A stretch of 64,000 bases of DNA from Paulinella micropora (taxonomy: Eukaryota; Cercozoa; Imbricatea; Euglyphida), in assembly GCA_009731375.1 (NCBI GenBank), contig BJOX01000064.1, forward strand, positions 877,335-941,334, read 5' to 3'. Shown piece by piece: positions 1 to 9,676 of this stretch. The position numbers and the translations under genes are program-made. The notes beneath the pieces are model-generated. The model had not been told where the DNA came from, made no database searches, and was given only the letters and a program-made list of their open reading frames with translations. Numbering within the stretch: position 1 is the first letter of the stretch; each line of letters starts with the position of its first letter.

Positions 1-465
1 AGGCGTTCACATAAAATGGCAAATAAAAGGAAAACTGCAAACAGAAATGGCATTAATAAAAATGCAGGAGAAAATAGCAGCCATAGCGAAATTAATAATA
101 AAGTAACCGCCTGCCAAAAAGAAAGCGGAAAATGAAACATAGTTTCGGCATAACCGACGCTGAGCCGCCAGCTTTGAAAGTTTCTTAATAAAGTTTAACA
201 ATGATAAACACTGGCTGTGTTTATCCACATTAAAAGTAACATTATCAAAGCTATTTAATAATAAGGACAATGGATAGAAAGAGGCAGCGCAGCCCATGCC
301 GGGTGGTGAAAACAAATTGTACTAGCCGTACTGAGATAGGGTCAAGGATTATGCTAACGCCTAGCCGAGCGCACGCCGCGCGAGTCCTAGCCAGGTACGC
401 CACCCGGCACTATCCAACCCCACCCAGGGCGAAGCGCCTCTATCATCTTATCCTAAAAGTCCCTA
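1..465. other. No gene recognised; left window edge
   Basis: AT-rich sequence up to about 270, then mixed composition. Short open frames exist on both strands, but none shows a family motif or convincing amino-acid composition. I see no RNA gene here. Confidence 0.5.
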
Positions 466-642
466 AAAAGAGCTCAGCAAGCTATGCTGTTCTCGTAAGA
501 TTTCGCCTCGCGGTGTGTCTATGTAACGTCTGAAGCAGTCCGAAGACCAACGCCCAGCTCGCATGATCGCAAGATCCGAGGCTCCGGCCATCTTCAACGA
601 CTTAGCTCCTCCTCGTCGCAGCGAAATGCCATTGAAACGCGC
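466..642 (-). pseudogene. Tyrosine recombinase C-terminal catalytic fragment
   Basis: Read leftward from the 10-N join, this stretch encodes the second half of a tyrosine-recombinase catalytic domain. It shows the SLRRGGA box (catalytic Arg), then AIMRAGRWSSDCFRRYI, with the GRW position that replaces the usual second His and the nucleophile Tyr in RRYI. This pattern is typical of Crypton, DIRS and virus-associated recombinases. The usual His just before the box is Ile here. The N-terminal part is missing at the N run, so this is a fragment and is annotated as a pseudogene. It may be the remains of a Crypton or of the integrase of the neighbouring viral element; the sequence cannot decide. 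Confidence 0.6.
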
Positions 643-652
643 NNNNNNNNNN
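643..652. other. 10-N contig join
   Basis: Ten Ns separate two oppositely oriented recombinase fragments, so the relative orientation of the flanking contigs is doubtful. Confidence 0.9.
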
Positions 653-654
653 TG

Positions 655-870
655 ATCGTCCTTTGTACCATTATGGTGTGGGGGGTGATCGGCCTTTTTA
701 GAATTGGTGAGTTGGTCATCTCGGGACCCAAGCGGCATGCCCGTGTTTTGAGACGCTTACATTGCACCCTCACAAGTGACAATGATGAAACATTTTTGTG
801 CATCAGCCTAGATGGTTCGAAGACGTATCCTTTCCGCGGCGGTTTAGATGTATGGCTTGCAGATCTCGAT
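655..870 (+). pseudogene. Tyrosine recombinase middle fragment, opposite orientation
   Basis: On the plus strand just right of the 10-N join, the open frame reads VWGVIGLFRIGELV and later SLDGSKTYPFRGG. These correspond to the first catalytic Arg region (LFRIGEL) and the catalytic Lys beta-hairpin (SKT) of tyrosine recombinases. Together with the minus-strand fragment at 466-642 it supplies most of one catalytic domain, but the two pieces point away from each other. The similarity fades before about 880, where the antisense of a viral gene begins. The right-hand end is approximate. Confidence 0.55.
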
Positions 871-882
871 CGTATGGTGTTG

Positions 883-1161
883 TCACCGGTCTTTTGGTTT
901 CGTCGTTTTGAGCTTAGGTCCAATCAGGGCGCTGCGGTCATAAGCACACAAGAGTTTGTAGTTTGGGTCATCGCGCAGCACTGGGTCTTGTGGTTCTGCT
1001 GACGATGACGGTGCGGCCAGGCGCCGTGCCAGGCTCGCTTGAGACGGAGCGGCCGTCCTGCGCCGCTTGGCCGCCGGCTGTTTAACTTCGGCGGTCGGCG
1101 GTGGAGGAGGAGGGAGAGGTTCAACAGTAGGCGGCTCGAGGTTGGCAAACGGATCGGTCAT
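883..1161 (-). CDS. Element A: small Pro-rich basic protein
   Basis: A 92-aa protein with a Pro-rich stretch (residues about 9-23) followed by a basic patch, AAKRRRTAAPSQASLARRL, that looks like a nuclear localisation or DNA-binding tail. No family is recognised. It is the last gene of a minus-strand run (5048 down to 883) with GC-rich coding sequence and short T/A-rich spacers, the same style as the 25.7-32.8 kb block. The start is the first Met after a stop. A structural or accessory virion role is only an inference from its neighbours. Confidence 0.55.
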   Translation of the reverse strand: MTDPFANLEPPTVEPLPPPPPPTAEVKQPAAKRRRTAAPSQASLARRLAAPSSSAEPQDPVLRDDPNYKLLCAYDRSALIGPKLKTTKPKDR

Positions 1162-1209
1162 CTAGGACTCCCTTTCTTTGCTCTTGTGGCCGCAAGATTA
1201 AAATTTTTC

Positions 1210-1797
1210 TTATCCCAAGATGTTGGCGTTATTTCCCTTGTGGATGGAGGTCCAGCCGCGCACAGAGCCGTTCTGGCGATCGAGATTAGATACCGCTGGG
1301 ATAGCCGCCCACTGCTGGTCTCTGAGCTTGGCCGCTTGGTACTGTTCCACAAATGCGGAAACCTGCATGCAGCCCTCCCAGTTGTTTCCGTACGTTCTTC
1401 TGATTTCCGTTAACCATGGCAGCATGTCCTTGCCGTCTTCCCCCCAACCCTTTGCGTCGACTTTTGCGCAGCAGTTGCTGGTCACAAACGCATCTCCGTA
1501 CACGCCTCTAATCTCCGGTGGCATGCCGACGAGCAGGACCGCTCCTTTGTACCAAGGCGCCAGCGAGTTCTGTGACAGGCGCTGGGCCACCTTCTGCATG
1601 TCTTTGAGAGTATCCCCCTCCGCCCCCTCGACTGTCACTCCCTTCAGGGCCGAGCAGATGATCGAGCTGGTAGCGAGCGAGTCGGTCTGGATGACCGGCC
1701 GGGTCTCTGTACCATGCTCAACTTGGTTGGCCTGGGCGGCGGCCGCCTTTTCTTCGCCTGTGTTGACTAGGGGCACGGTAGGGCCTCGGTTGCTCAT
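1210..1797 (-). CDS. Element A: hypothetical protein, 195 aa
   Basis: I take the Met of MSNRGPTVPLV as the start. A Met five codons upstream lies within the promoter-like spacer. The N-terminal third is polar and Ala/Glu-rich. The middle is more hydrophobic (WYKGAVLLVGMPPEIRGVYG) and the C-terminal half has many Trp and aromatic residues. There is no signal peptide, membrane segment or recognised catalytic motif. A CTTGTC-GGG motif shared with two other element A genes sits upstream (1814-1826). Codon use looks truly coding, but the function is unknown. Confidence 0.6.
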   Translation of the reverse strand: MSNRGPTVPLVNTGEEKAAAAQANQVEHGTETRPVIQTDSLATSSIICSALKGVTVEGAEGDTLKDMQKVAQRLSQNSLAPWYKGAVLLVGMPPEIRGVYGDAFVTSNCCAKVDAKGWGEDGKDMLPWLTEIRRTYGNNWEGCMQVSAFVEQYQAAKLRDQQWAAIPAVSNLDRQNGSVRGWTSIHKGNNANILG

Positions 1798-1813
1798 GGT
1801 CGTATATAACAAT

Positions 1814-1826
1814 CACCCGACAAGAA
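1814..1826 (-). promoter_or_regulatory. Candidate element A promoter motif (copy 1)
   Basis: Read on the minus strand this is TTCTTGTCGGGTG, followed by an AT-rich TATATA-like stretch and then the start codon at 1797. It resembles motifs at 4826-4838 and 28026-28036. The similarity was found by eye only. Confidence 0.3.
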
Positions 1827-1839
1827 ATTTTTTTTTAAA

Positions 1840-2106
1840 TTATTTGCCGCCGCCAATCAGCTGCTGCTCGCAACGGGCGGCCTGTTCAGGCGTCACTTCC
1901 AGCAAGATGGTAGCATCGGCAATGGCTGGCTGCTTGAACACTTCCTCGATGGGCGCTTCGGCCACGGTAGTCTGCAGAACTTCGATCGCCTTTTTTTCGG
2001 CGTCCTCGCGATCCTTGCGCTTTTTCGATGCGACGCGCGCCTGTGTCTCGTTGACTTTGCCCAGGGCCAGTGCCAAGGTCGGGTCGAAGAAGGCCAGGTG
2101 CTGCAT
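1840..2106 (-). CDS. Element A: hypothetical protein, 88 aa
   Basis: A small charged protein with a predicted helical, Lys/Glu-rich middle (SKKRKDREDAEKKAIEVL) and an acidic to neutral C-terminal half ending in GGGK. It starts 8 bp after the stop of the 899-aa gene, with a short T-rich spacer, so the two may be co-expressed. No family is recognised. Its length and position suggest a small structural or scaffold partner of the 899-aa protein, which is inference only. Confidence 0.55.
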   Translation of the reverse strand: MQHLAFFDPTLALALGKVNETQARVASKKRKDREDAEKKAIEVLQTTVAEAPIEEVFKQPAIADATILLEVTPEQAARCEQQLIGGGK

Positions 2107-2113
2107 TTTTTTA

Positions 2114-4813
2114 TTATCCGGGACCCGGTGTGATCAGCTGATTACTAACTTTTGGTTTTTTGTTTTGCTTGCGCCTGCCCTTTACGCTCGTGGCCTTCCC
2201 TTCTTCGATGGCTTTCACTGTATTCTTGCTGTTTGCCGGCGCCGGTGTAGAACTTGCCTTTTGTTCAAGTGTGTGCCTTGTACTCGTCTTGTCTGCTTTG
2301 AGAGCCCCGACGCGGTCGGGCACAGCTGTCACGCCCGCGGTCCTCATGATCAGCGCCAGGTTCTTTCCGAAGACTTCCAGGTTCTGGTTATTGCCTATCT
2401 TCGAGAGGAGACTATACCGGTCTTTTAACTGCTCATGGAGTGCATCCTTCCTGTCCGGGTGTTTGAGATATTCCTGGACATACGGGGCAACGACCATCTG
2501 CGCGACAACAGGGACGTCCTGTAGCGGTGCAGTTGTAATAAACTGGTGCAGCAGCTTGTAATTGAGACCACGATCGCTAGCCAACACGAGCTGGTTGCTG
2601 TTTTGGGCGGAGGAAGAAGGCGCAGTCTTGTCCTCCAGCTTGTCGTAGAGAAGCAAGGCCGCCTTGTTCTTCTCTTCTTCGGTGCCTGCCTTCTTGTACT
2701 CGACGAGCATCCTGGCAGGGTACCCGATGAGTTTATTGACCTCGTCGACAAACGCTTTTCCTTTGGGCGTAGACGACGCGTCTGTGTGCAGTAGCTGCGT
2801 GTTCATGCCCGCAACGGCCTCCTTAGGCGTGGCAGCAGCCTTCATCGCTTGGCCGATGTATTCTTTAGCCAGCGCACTGACCTGCTCGATGTTACTGGCA
2901 TTGTTGATGCTGGCCGCGGGGATGCTGACAAGGGCCTGTGTCTGTAGAGTCGGAACGGTACTTTTTTCGTCCGGCTCCGATACCATGGGGCTGTCTTCTT
3001 CTTCTTTCTCCTCTTCTTCGGCGGGCGGCCAGCCGTCGTCCATGTCAAGACTGCCGTCGTCGACGTCATCACCCGGGTTTTCGAAGTCGTTGGCTCTCGT
3101 CCGCTTCAGTTGTCTCAGAATAGACTGGAGCTGCTCACGCACGTTCTCCGCGAGATAGCCGTCTTTGCCGCTCAGCTTGCGTACCACTTGTTGCACAACG
3201 CTGGTAAATCCGTCCTCTAGCTCGATCGCGTTCTTGAGACAAAAGTTCTCGAGGCCGGCCACGTACGTCTCGACCGCTGCCGTCAAGTCGTAGTATTCGT
3301 CTTCCTTTGAGAGCTTTTCGATAGTCTTCATTATCTCGTCCATCTCGAACCGGGCAAACTTGCGGCGGGTGTCTGGGGCCGAGCTGCTACTGCTGCTGCT
3401 GCTGCCTGGCGGTGTTGTAGTAGTGCCGCTAGCACCGCTCTCTATCGCCAGGGTGTCAGTACTTCCGTTTGGTGCAGCGGTCAAGGAGAACGCGATGTCT
3501 CCGATCTGTGACGCGGCCTGGCTCCTATTCCCGTCCTTCCACATCTGAATAGATTCTCTGATGGTGTTTTCGATGGCCTGGACCTGCCTTGCAGCGGATT
3601 GCTGGCTGCCGATGTACAGCTTGGTGGCCTCCGCGTTCTGTTGTGCCTGTTGGACGTTGTGCTGGTCGGTCGCTTGGCCTTGCGTTAACAGGGCCCGGCG
3701 CTGGATATCACCTACCCGCGCCTGCGTCCCGAGCACTGCGTTCTGCCTCTCGCCTGCGACCCTGGCGCTAACCTCGGCCGCCCCGATGGCCAGCTGGCTG
3801 TTTGCGCTGTTCTGGATTTGGCCGACTTGGACCTGCGTCTCGTTGTTGGCAGCGGCCGTGTCGGTCAGCAGCAGCGCCTTTCCCTGGGCACCCGTGATTG
3901 TCAGATTCTTCTTCTTGTTTTGTTCAATCCGGTTGGCGGCAACCTCTCCGTCCGCTTTTATCCGTGCTATCCTCTCCGCGGTTTCTGCGTTCCTTTTTCT
4001 GAGGAGTGCCAGCTTATCTGATGATTCTTTCAACTTTTGGGCCGTCTCAGAAATAGCCCTGGATTGTTGTTCCTCGCTCCTGATCTTCAGTTCGTTCTCC
4101 GCATCCAATTGTTGTTGCTCTAGCTGCAGCCTTCTGAACTTCATTTCCTCCTCGTGTTCCATCTGTTTCGTTTCTTCGTATGCCTCTTCTTGCTCTTGGT
4201 CAAACTTTGCCTTGTCTAGCTTTCTCTTTTCTTCGTTGTTTTTTCTCCGCTGGTCCAGCTCCTGTTTTCTGAATTCCAGTTGTGTTTGTTCAGCCTGGAT
4301 TTTGGCGAAACGGGGCTTCTCGACCGACTTGGGCAAGGCCACTTGGTTTCCTTCGTGCGCCTCCGGTTCCGCCTCTTTCGCGTCCGCTGCTGGCTGAGCG
4401 TCCGACGCGGGCATGTCCTCGTCGTCGTTCTCCGGCAACTGCAGTGCCTCGGCGCCTTCGAATTTGTCCTTTTCCTTGGCCGGTTCTTTGTTTTCCGGTG
4501 TTGTGCTAGGCTTGGCGCTGCTGCCGCCACCACCTCCTTCGGCCACAGGACCGCCACTAGGCTTGGCGCCGCCGCCGCCCCCTCCTTTATCGACAGGAGC
4601 GCCGGGCTTAAGTTCGCGCTTGGCATCGACCAGGCTGGTCATGTAATCGAGATTGACATGGCGCATGAGGGCTTTGGCCTTGGCCAGGTTTCCAAAAATA
4701 CCACTGCTGCTGCCCTGCTGCTTGAAGGGCAGCGGCCGGTAATCAAAGAACTTACCATTGGGCCGGCCCGTCCAGCTGCCGGCCGCTTCGCCGTCGCCGC
4801 TGACGTAGCGCAT
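2114..4813 (-). CDS. Element A: 899-aa coiled-coil structural-type protein
   Basis: Residues about 1-60 form an aromatic-rich head. This is followed by Gly/Ser/Pro linkers (about 75-105) and an acidic stretch. A very long Lys/Glu/Gln-rich helical region (about 165-310) then has heptad-like spacing typical of coiled coil. A Gln/Asn/Ala-rich region (about 320-430) follows, then a Ser run, a second folded region (about 480-580), a strongly acidic patch and a helical C-terminal domain ending in a basic tail (KGRRKQNKKPK). No enzyme motif is visible. Tape-measure, scaffold or tegument proteins of dsDNA viruses look like this, but no homology is claimed. The frame is intact over 2.7 kb, so this part of element A has not decayed. 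Confidence 0.7.
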   Translation of the reverse strand: MRYVSGDGEAAGSWTGRPNGKFFDYRPLPFKQQGSSSGIFGNLAKAKALMRHVNLDYMTSLVDAKRELKPGAPVDKGGGGGGAKPSGGPVAEGGGGGSSAKPSTTPENKEPAKEKDKFEGAEALQLPENDDEDMPASDAQPAADAKEAEPEAHEGNQVALPKSVEKPRFAKIQAEQTQLEFRKQELDQRRKNNEEKRKLDKAKFDQEQEEAYEETKQMEHEEEMKFRRLQLEQQQLDAENELKIRSEEQQSRAISETAQKLKESSDKLALLRKRNAETAERIARIKADGEVAANRIEQNKKKNLTITGAQGKALLLTDTAAANNETQVQVGQIQNSANSQLAIGAAEVSARVAGERQNAVLGTQARVGDIQRRALLTQGQATDQHNVQQAQQNAEATKLYIGSQQSAARQVQAIENTIRESIQMWKDGNRSQAASQIGDIAFSLTAAPNGSTDTLAIESGASGTTTTPPGSSSSSSSSAPDTRRKFARFEMDEIMKTIEKLSKEDEYYDLTAAVETYVAGLENFCLKNAIELEDGFTSVVQQVVRKLSGKDGYLAENVREQLQSILRQLKRTRANDFENPGDDVDDGSLDMDDGWPPAEEEEKEEEDSPMVSEPDEKSTVPTLQTQALVSIPAASINNASNIEQVSALAKEYIGQAMKAAATPKEAVAGMNTQLLHTDASSTPKGKAFVDEVNKLIGYPARMLVEYKKAGTEEEKNKAALLLYDKLEDKTAPSSSAQNSNQLVLASDRGLNYKLLHQFITTAPLQDVPVVAQMVVAPYVQEYLKHPDRKDALHEQLKDRYSLLSKIGNNQNLEVFGKNLALIMRTAGVTAVPDRVGALKADKTSTRHTLEQKASSTPAPANSKNTVKAIEEGKATSVKGRRKQNKKPKVSNQLITPGPG

Positions 4814-4825
4814 TCTTTTTAAAAA

Positions 4826-4838
4826 TCCGGGACAAGAA
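4826..4838 (-). promoter_or_regulatory. Candidate element A promoter motif (copy 2)
   Basis: On the minus strand this reads TTCTTGTCCCGGA, then an A/T run, 13 bp before the start codon of the 899-aa gene. It is the clearest copy of the motif shared with 1814-1826 and 28026-28036. Confidence 0.3.
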
Positions 4839-4850
4839 AAAAAAAGTTTT

Positions 4851-5048
4851 TTATAGCGACTTTGTGATTTGTTGTACTAGTTTCTCGTACTGTGTTATCT
4901 GCTTGCGCTTCCGCTTGGCTTCTTCAGGCTTTGCCTCCTTGGCTGCTGACCGCAGCTCTTGGATCCTGGCCTCGTATTCGACCAACTGTGCCCTGAGCTG
5001 TTTTCTAGCTTCTCTATTACTATCTGTGTGTAGGTCCAAGTGCCTCAT
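4851..5048 (-). CDS. Element A: 65-aa coiled-coil protein
   Basis: The start is taken at MRHLDLHTD. The open frame runs 25 codons further upstream, but that part is a Leu/Tyr-rich translation of AT-rich spacer. Nearly all of the protein is a Lys/Arg/Glu-rich amphipathic helix (KQLRAQLVEYEARIQELRSA and onward), so it probably forms a coiled coil. It lies upstream of and in the same direction as the 899-aa coiled-coil gene. No family is recognised. Confidence 0.5.
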   Translation of the reverse strand: MRHLDLHTDSNREARKQLRAQLVEYEARIQELRSAAKEAKPEEAKRKRKQITQYEKLVQQITKSL

Positions 5049-5185
5049 ACTAGATACAATATAGAAAAGAAGGAGGAGAAAGTAATCTGAGTAAGGAGAA
5101 CAAGAAATCGGAGAAAGTCTCAAAGACTATTTTTCTCAAACAAAAACAAACATACAAACAGTGTTTCATAGAGGACAGGGAATCT

Positions 5186-6147
5186 NNNNNNNNNNNNNNN
5201 NNNNNNNNNNNNNNNNNNNNNNNNNNNNNNNNNNNNNNNNNNNNNNNNNNNNNNNNNNNNNNNNNNNNNNNNNNNNNNNNNNNNNNNNNNNNNNNNNNNN
5301 NNNNNNNNNNNNNNNNNNNNNNNNNNNNNNNNNNNNNNNNNNNNNNNNNNNNNNNNNNNNNNNNNNNNNNNNNNNNNNNNNNNNNNNNNNNNNNNNNNNN
5401 NNNNNNNNNNNNNNNNNNNNNNNNNNNNNNNNNNNNNNNNNNNNNNNNNNNNNNNNNNNNNNNNNNNNNNNNNNNNNNNNNNNNNNNNNNNNNNNNNNNN
5501 NNNNNNNNNNNNNNNNNNNNNNNNNNNNNNNNNNNNNNNNNNNNNNNNNNNNNNNNNNNNNNNNNNNNNNNNNNNNNNNNNNNNNNNNNNNNNNNNNNNN
5601 NNNNNNNNNNNNNNNNNNNNNNNNNNNNNNNNNNNNNNNNNNNNNNNNNNNNNNNNNNNNNNNNNNNNNNNNNNNNNNNNNNNNNNNNNNNNNNNNNNNN
5701 NNNNNNNNNNNNNNNNNNNNNNNNNNNNNNNNNNNNNNNNNNNNNNNNNNNNNNNNNNNNNNNNNNNNNNNNNNNNNNNNNNNNNNNNNNNNNNNNNNNN
5801 NNNNNNNNNNNNNNNNNNNNNNNNNNNNNNNNNNNNNNNNNNNNNNNNNNNNNNNNNNNNNNNNNNNNNNNNNNNNNNNNNNNNNNNNNNNNNNNNNNNN
5901 NNNNNNNNNNNNNNNNNNNNNNNNNNNNNNNNNNNNNNNNNNNNNNNNNNNNNNNNNNNNNNNNNNNNNNNNNNNNNNNNNNNNNNNNNNNNNNNNNNNN
6001 NNNNNNNNNNNNNNNNNNNNNNNNNNNNNNNNNNNNNNNNNNNNNNNNNNNNNNNNNNNNNNNNNNNNNNNNNNNNNNNNNNNNNNNNNNNNNNNNNNNN
6101 NNNNNNNNNNNNNNNNNNNNNNNNNNNNNNNNNNNNNNNNNNNNNNN
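5186..6147. other. Assembly gap (962 N)
   Basis: Unknown sequence. It hides the boundary between element A genes on the left and repeat DNA on the right, and could contain further viral genes. Confidence 0.95.
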
Positions 6148-6322
6148 ATGAGAATGATGTCTCGTTATATTAGCTCAGTGAAGCCAAAAAGGAAAACGGC
6201 AACAGACCAGGAATAAAATGGCATCAGGTCCAATCCGGACAAATAATACTGAAAAACAAGCTGGTGCACCTGTCACCAGGAAAAGGTACTTTTTACCGGC
6301 TATCCGGGGGGTGATGCCTACA
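6148..6322 (-). repeat. LTR copy (partial, gap on one side)
   Basis: These 175 bp match 16712-16886 with nine differences by my count and no indels. Read on the minus strand the repeat begins TGTAGGCATCACC, a typical LTR start. The 16.9 kb copy is preceded by a polypurine tract, so this is best read as an LTR of the same Gypsy family, solo or belonging to a lost element. Its other end is in the gap. Confidence 0.6.
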
Positions 6323-6419
6323 TTATTGAATATTATTGAATGCTGATTAATATTATTTAATAATAATAATAAGAGAGAGAAGACTGAGAGAGAGAGAGGG
6401 AGAGAGAGAGAGATGCATA

Positions 6420-6655
6420 AAGACATACAGACATACATACATACATATATACATACATACATACGTACATTCATACATTCATCAGTGACATACATACATA
6501 CATACATACATACACATACATACATACATATATACAAACATATATACATACATACATACATATATACATACATACATCTTTTCCTACCTACCTACCAACC
6601 TACCTACCTGCCTACCTACCTGCCTACCCGCTAACTCCCTACCTACCTACCTACC
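6420..6655. repeat. (CATA)n / (CTAC)n microsatellite
   Basis: A long interrupted tetranucleotide array, changing from CATA units to CCTA units near 6580. The open frames across it are products of the repeat. Confidence 0.9.
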
Positions 6656-6679
6656 TAGCTAGCTAGGAGTGCACGCAAG

Positions 6680-6794
6680 AAAGAGAGAGAGAGTGTGTGT
6701 GTGAGAGAGAGAGAGAGAGAGACAGAGAGAGAAGGGGGGGGGGGGGGGGGGGAAGGGGGGGGGGGAGGGGNNNNNNNNNNAGAGAGAGTGAGAT

Positions 6795-6870
<76 letters not shown>

Positions 6871-6924
6871 GAAGAGAGAGAGAGAGAGAAGAGAGAAAGA
6901 GAGAGGGAGAGAGAAAGAGAGAGG

Positions 6925-6973
<49 letters not shown>

Positions 6974-6975
6974 CC
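6680..6975. repeat. (GA)n microsatellite with poly-G and 10-N join
   Basis: An almost pure GA tract, interrupted by G runs at about 6735-6770 and by ten Ns at 6771-6780. Homopolymer G next to Ns marks a sequencing break. Confidence 0.9.
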
Positions 6976-6994
6976 TGGCCAACTGCGGACGCCA

Positions 6995-7032
6995 ACCACC
7001 AGCTTCGATATGGTCCTGTACACATACATACA

Positions 7033-7064
<32 letters not shown>

Positions 7065-7170
7065 CATACATATATACATACATATATACATACATGACCA
7101 CCAGCTTCGAGATGGGCCTGCATACATACATACATACGTACATACATACATACATACGTACATACATACA

Positions 7171-7202
<32 letters not shown>

Positions 7203-7372
7203 CATATACATACATACATACAGAGATACATGCATAACCACCAGCTTCGATGTGGACCTCATACATCCATACATTCATACATACATACATACATACATAA
7301 CATATATACATAACATACATACATACATACATACATACATACATGCATCACCACCAGCTTCGATATGGGCCT
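6995..7372 (+). repeat. Four ~23-bp units (ACCACCAGCTTCGATATGGG type) spaced in CATA repeats
   Basis: Near-identical units begin at 6995, 7097, 7237 and 7350, each embedded in CATA/TACA arrays of differing length. The array therefore has a higher-order repeat structure. The outer microsatellite continues to about 7430. Confidence 0.75.
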
Positions 7373-7456
7373 TTATACATACATACACACATACACACAT
7401 ACATACATACATACATACATACACATACATAAGGGATGGAATGTCTGTATGCACGA

Positions 7457-7492
7457 TAAAAAGGGATAGATAAATAGATATATAGATCTATC

Positions 7493-7544
<52 letters not shown>

Positions 7545-7567
7545 ATCTATATCTATATCTATATCTA

Positions 7568-7612
<45 letters not shown>

Positions 7613-7731
7613 ATCTATCTATCTATCTATCTATTTATCTATGGTTACCTTGCTGCAGAATTGCATGCACACTACTGTCAGTGCCACTAGAGGAGAAGGT
7701 AGGAATGTAGGTAGGTAGGTAGGTAGGTAGG

Positions 7732-7786
<55 letters not shown>

Positions 7787-7897
7787 ACTGCAAAAGCAAT
7801 CTGCAGGATGTGTAGGTAGGTAGGTAGATAGACAGGTAGGTAAGTAGGTAGGTAGGGAGGTAGGTAGGTAGGTAGGTAGGTAGATAGACAGACAGAC

Positions 7898-7945
<48 letters not shown>

Positions 7946-8010
7946 GGATAAGATAGATAAGGTAGATAAGATAGATAAGGTAGATAAGATAGATAAGGTA
8001 GATAGATAGT

Positions 8011-8041
<31 letters not shown>

Positions 8042-8176
8042 CCTGGGCAAGGAGGGGATGAGCTGCACACGGAACTCGGACTTGAAACTAGATAGATAGA
8101 TCTAGATAGATAGAGAGATAGAGAGATAGATAGATAGATAGATAGATAGATGGATAGATGGATAGATGGATGGATG

Positions 8177-8239
<63 letters not shown>

Positions 8240-8248
8240 CGATCGATC

Positions 8249-8298
<50 letters not shown>

Positions 8299-8327
8299 TA
8301 GATAGATAGACAGAAAGACAGACAGAC

Positions 8328-8367
<40 letters not shown>

Positions 8368-8380
8368 GGATGGATGGATG

Positions 8381-8426
<46 letters not shown>

Positions 8427-8432
8427 AAGCAA
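7457..8432. repeat. (CTAT)n then (GATA/GGTA)n microsatellites
   Basis: A CTAT array runs to about 7641, then about 50 bp of unique sequence. GGTA, GATA and GACA arrays follow to 8432, broken by short unique pieces near 7785-7815 and 8040-8090. The strand bias flips from CTAT to GATA around 7650-7700, so the two arrays are inverted relative to each other. Confidence 0.9.
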
Positions 8433-8459
8433 AAGAGCTCGGCCTTGATACTAGGCACA

Positions 8460-8650
8460 TTACATACATACAACCACATACAGACATGCAGACATGCATA
8501 CATACATACATGCATTCCTACATATGTACATACGTACATACATACATACATACATACATACCATAAGTACATACATAAACAGGTATACGTACATACGTAC
8601 ACATACATACATACATACATACATACAACTTTCATATACAGACAAATTAC
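8460..8650. repeat. (CATA)n microsatellite
   Basis: Tetranucleotide CATA array with CAGA and GTAC variants. Confidence 0.85.
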
Positions 8651-8744
8651 ATACATACACACCAACATCGCATCACAATCTTTTACCTAGGCACTTCTAA
8701 AACCTTGGGCTCAGACCAGATTTGAACTATGACATGACATACTA

Positions 8745-9235
8745 TATCCATATCCATGTCCATGTCCATGTCCATGTCATGTCCGTGTCAGGTCAGGTCA
8801 TGTCCTGTCCTGTCATGTCATGTCATGTCATGTCATGGCACGGCATGCATGCATGTCATGTCATGTCATGGTATGGTATGGTATGGTATGGTATGGTATG
8901 GTATGGTATGATATGATAAGATATGATACGATATGATATGATATATGATATATGATATATGATATATATGATATATATGATATGATGTAATGATATGATA
9001 CGATATGATATGTAATGATATGATACGATATGATATGGTATGATATGATATGATATGATATGATATAATATCATATCATATCAATGATATGATATGATAT
9101 GATATGATATGATATGATATGATAATGATAATGATAATGATAATGATAATGATATGATATGATATGATATGCTATGCTATGATATGATATGATATGATAT
9201 GATATGATATGATATGATATGATATTATATGATAT
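8745..9235. repeat. Penta- and hexanucleotide arrays (ATGTCC, ATGTC, ATGGT, ATGAT)
   Basis: Successive blocks of ATGTCC, TGTCA, GGTAT and GATAT units appear to have evolved stepwise from one another. A short inverted centre at about 9064-9085 (ATCATATCATATCAATGATATGATATGAT) could form a hairpin. Confidence 0.85.
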
Positions 9236-9676
9236 GACCCATCCCTTGCTGGAGACGTTGCATACACTATGCACTTGCACAGGACGAACACACAGCGTGC
9301 ATATATATGCAGCATAACGGCACAGAGGAGCACAAGTTTGGGACATAGAAAACATGGAGGGCACATTTGTACCCTTAACCTCCCACGCATATCTCATTCT
9401 CTCATTCTAATGTAAGAAAGAAAGGGCAGAGGAAAGAGTATCGGGCAACATCTTTCTCAGGATAAAAACCCATCCGAGTTTCATCTGAACACTTTGATCG
9501 CCAGGTCATTTTTGAGTGGGACAGGCTTATTTTGGGTAGACCCTATTTGTTTGTGTATATATATTTTCTGTAAATGTTTGTAAATCGTTCTAGTTTCCAG
9601 GTCCAGTCCACTTCGATTCACTGTTTCGATTCAGGTTTCGAGTACAACCATTTGTGGACTACCCTTCTCCGATCCG
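9236..9676. other. Unique sequence, no gene recognised
   Basis: Non-repetitive sequence with no convincing open frame, splice pair or RNA gene visible. Confidence 0.4.

Larger units (their letters stand above)
883..5048 (-). mobile_element. Element A, block 1: five virus-like genes
   Basis: Five co-directional minus-strand genes with 7-50 bp spacers, long intact frames and no introns, unlike the host exons in this window. The link to the 25.7-32.8 kb block rests on similar composition, spacer style and the shared CTTGTC-CGG motif. It is not proven by a shared gene family. Confidence 0.5.

Noticed and set aside
1220-2428. 402-aa plus-strand frame opposite element A genes
   Set aside because: It is antisense to three well-composed minus-strand genes and runs across their boundaries. 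Its composition is Ser/Ala/Cys-rich, as expected for a shadow.
7720-8430. Possible CRISPR-like array because of regular short repeats
   Set aside because: Units are 4 bp with no spacers; this is a eukaryotic microsatellite.
6413-9240. Many open frames of 60-270 aa (YMYVC, YLSIYLS and [12 protein letters not shown])
   Set aside because: They are translations of tetra- and pentanucleotide repeats whose unit length keeps several frames open.
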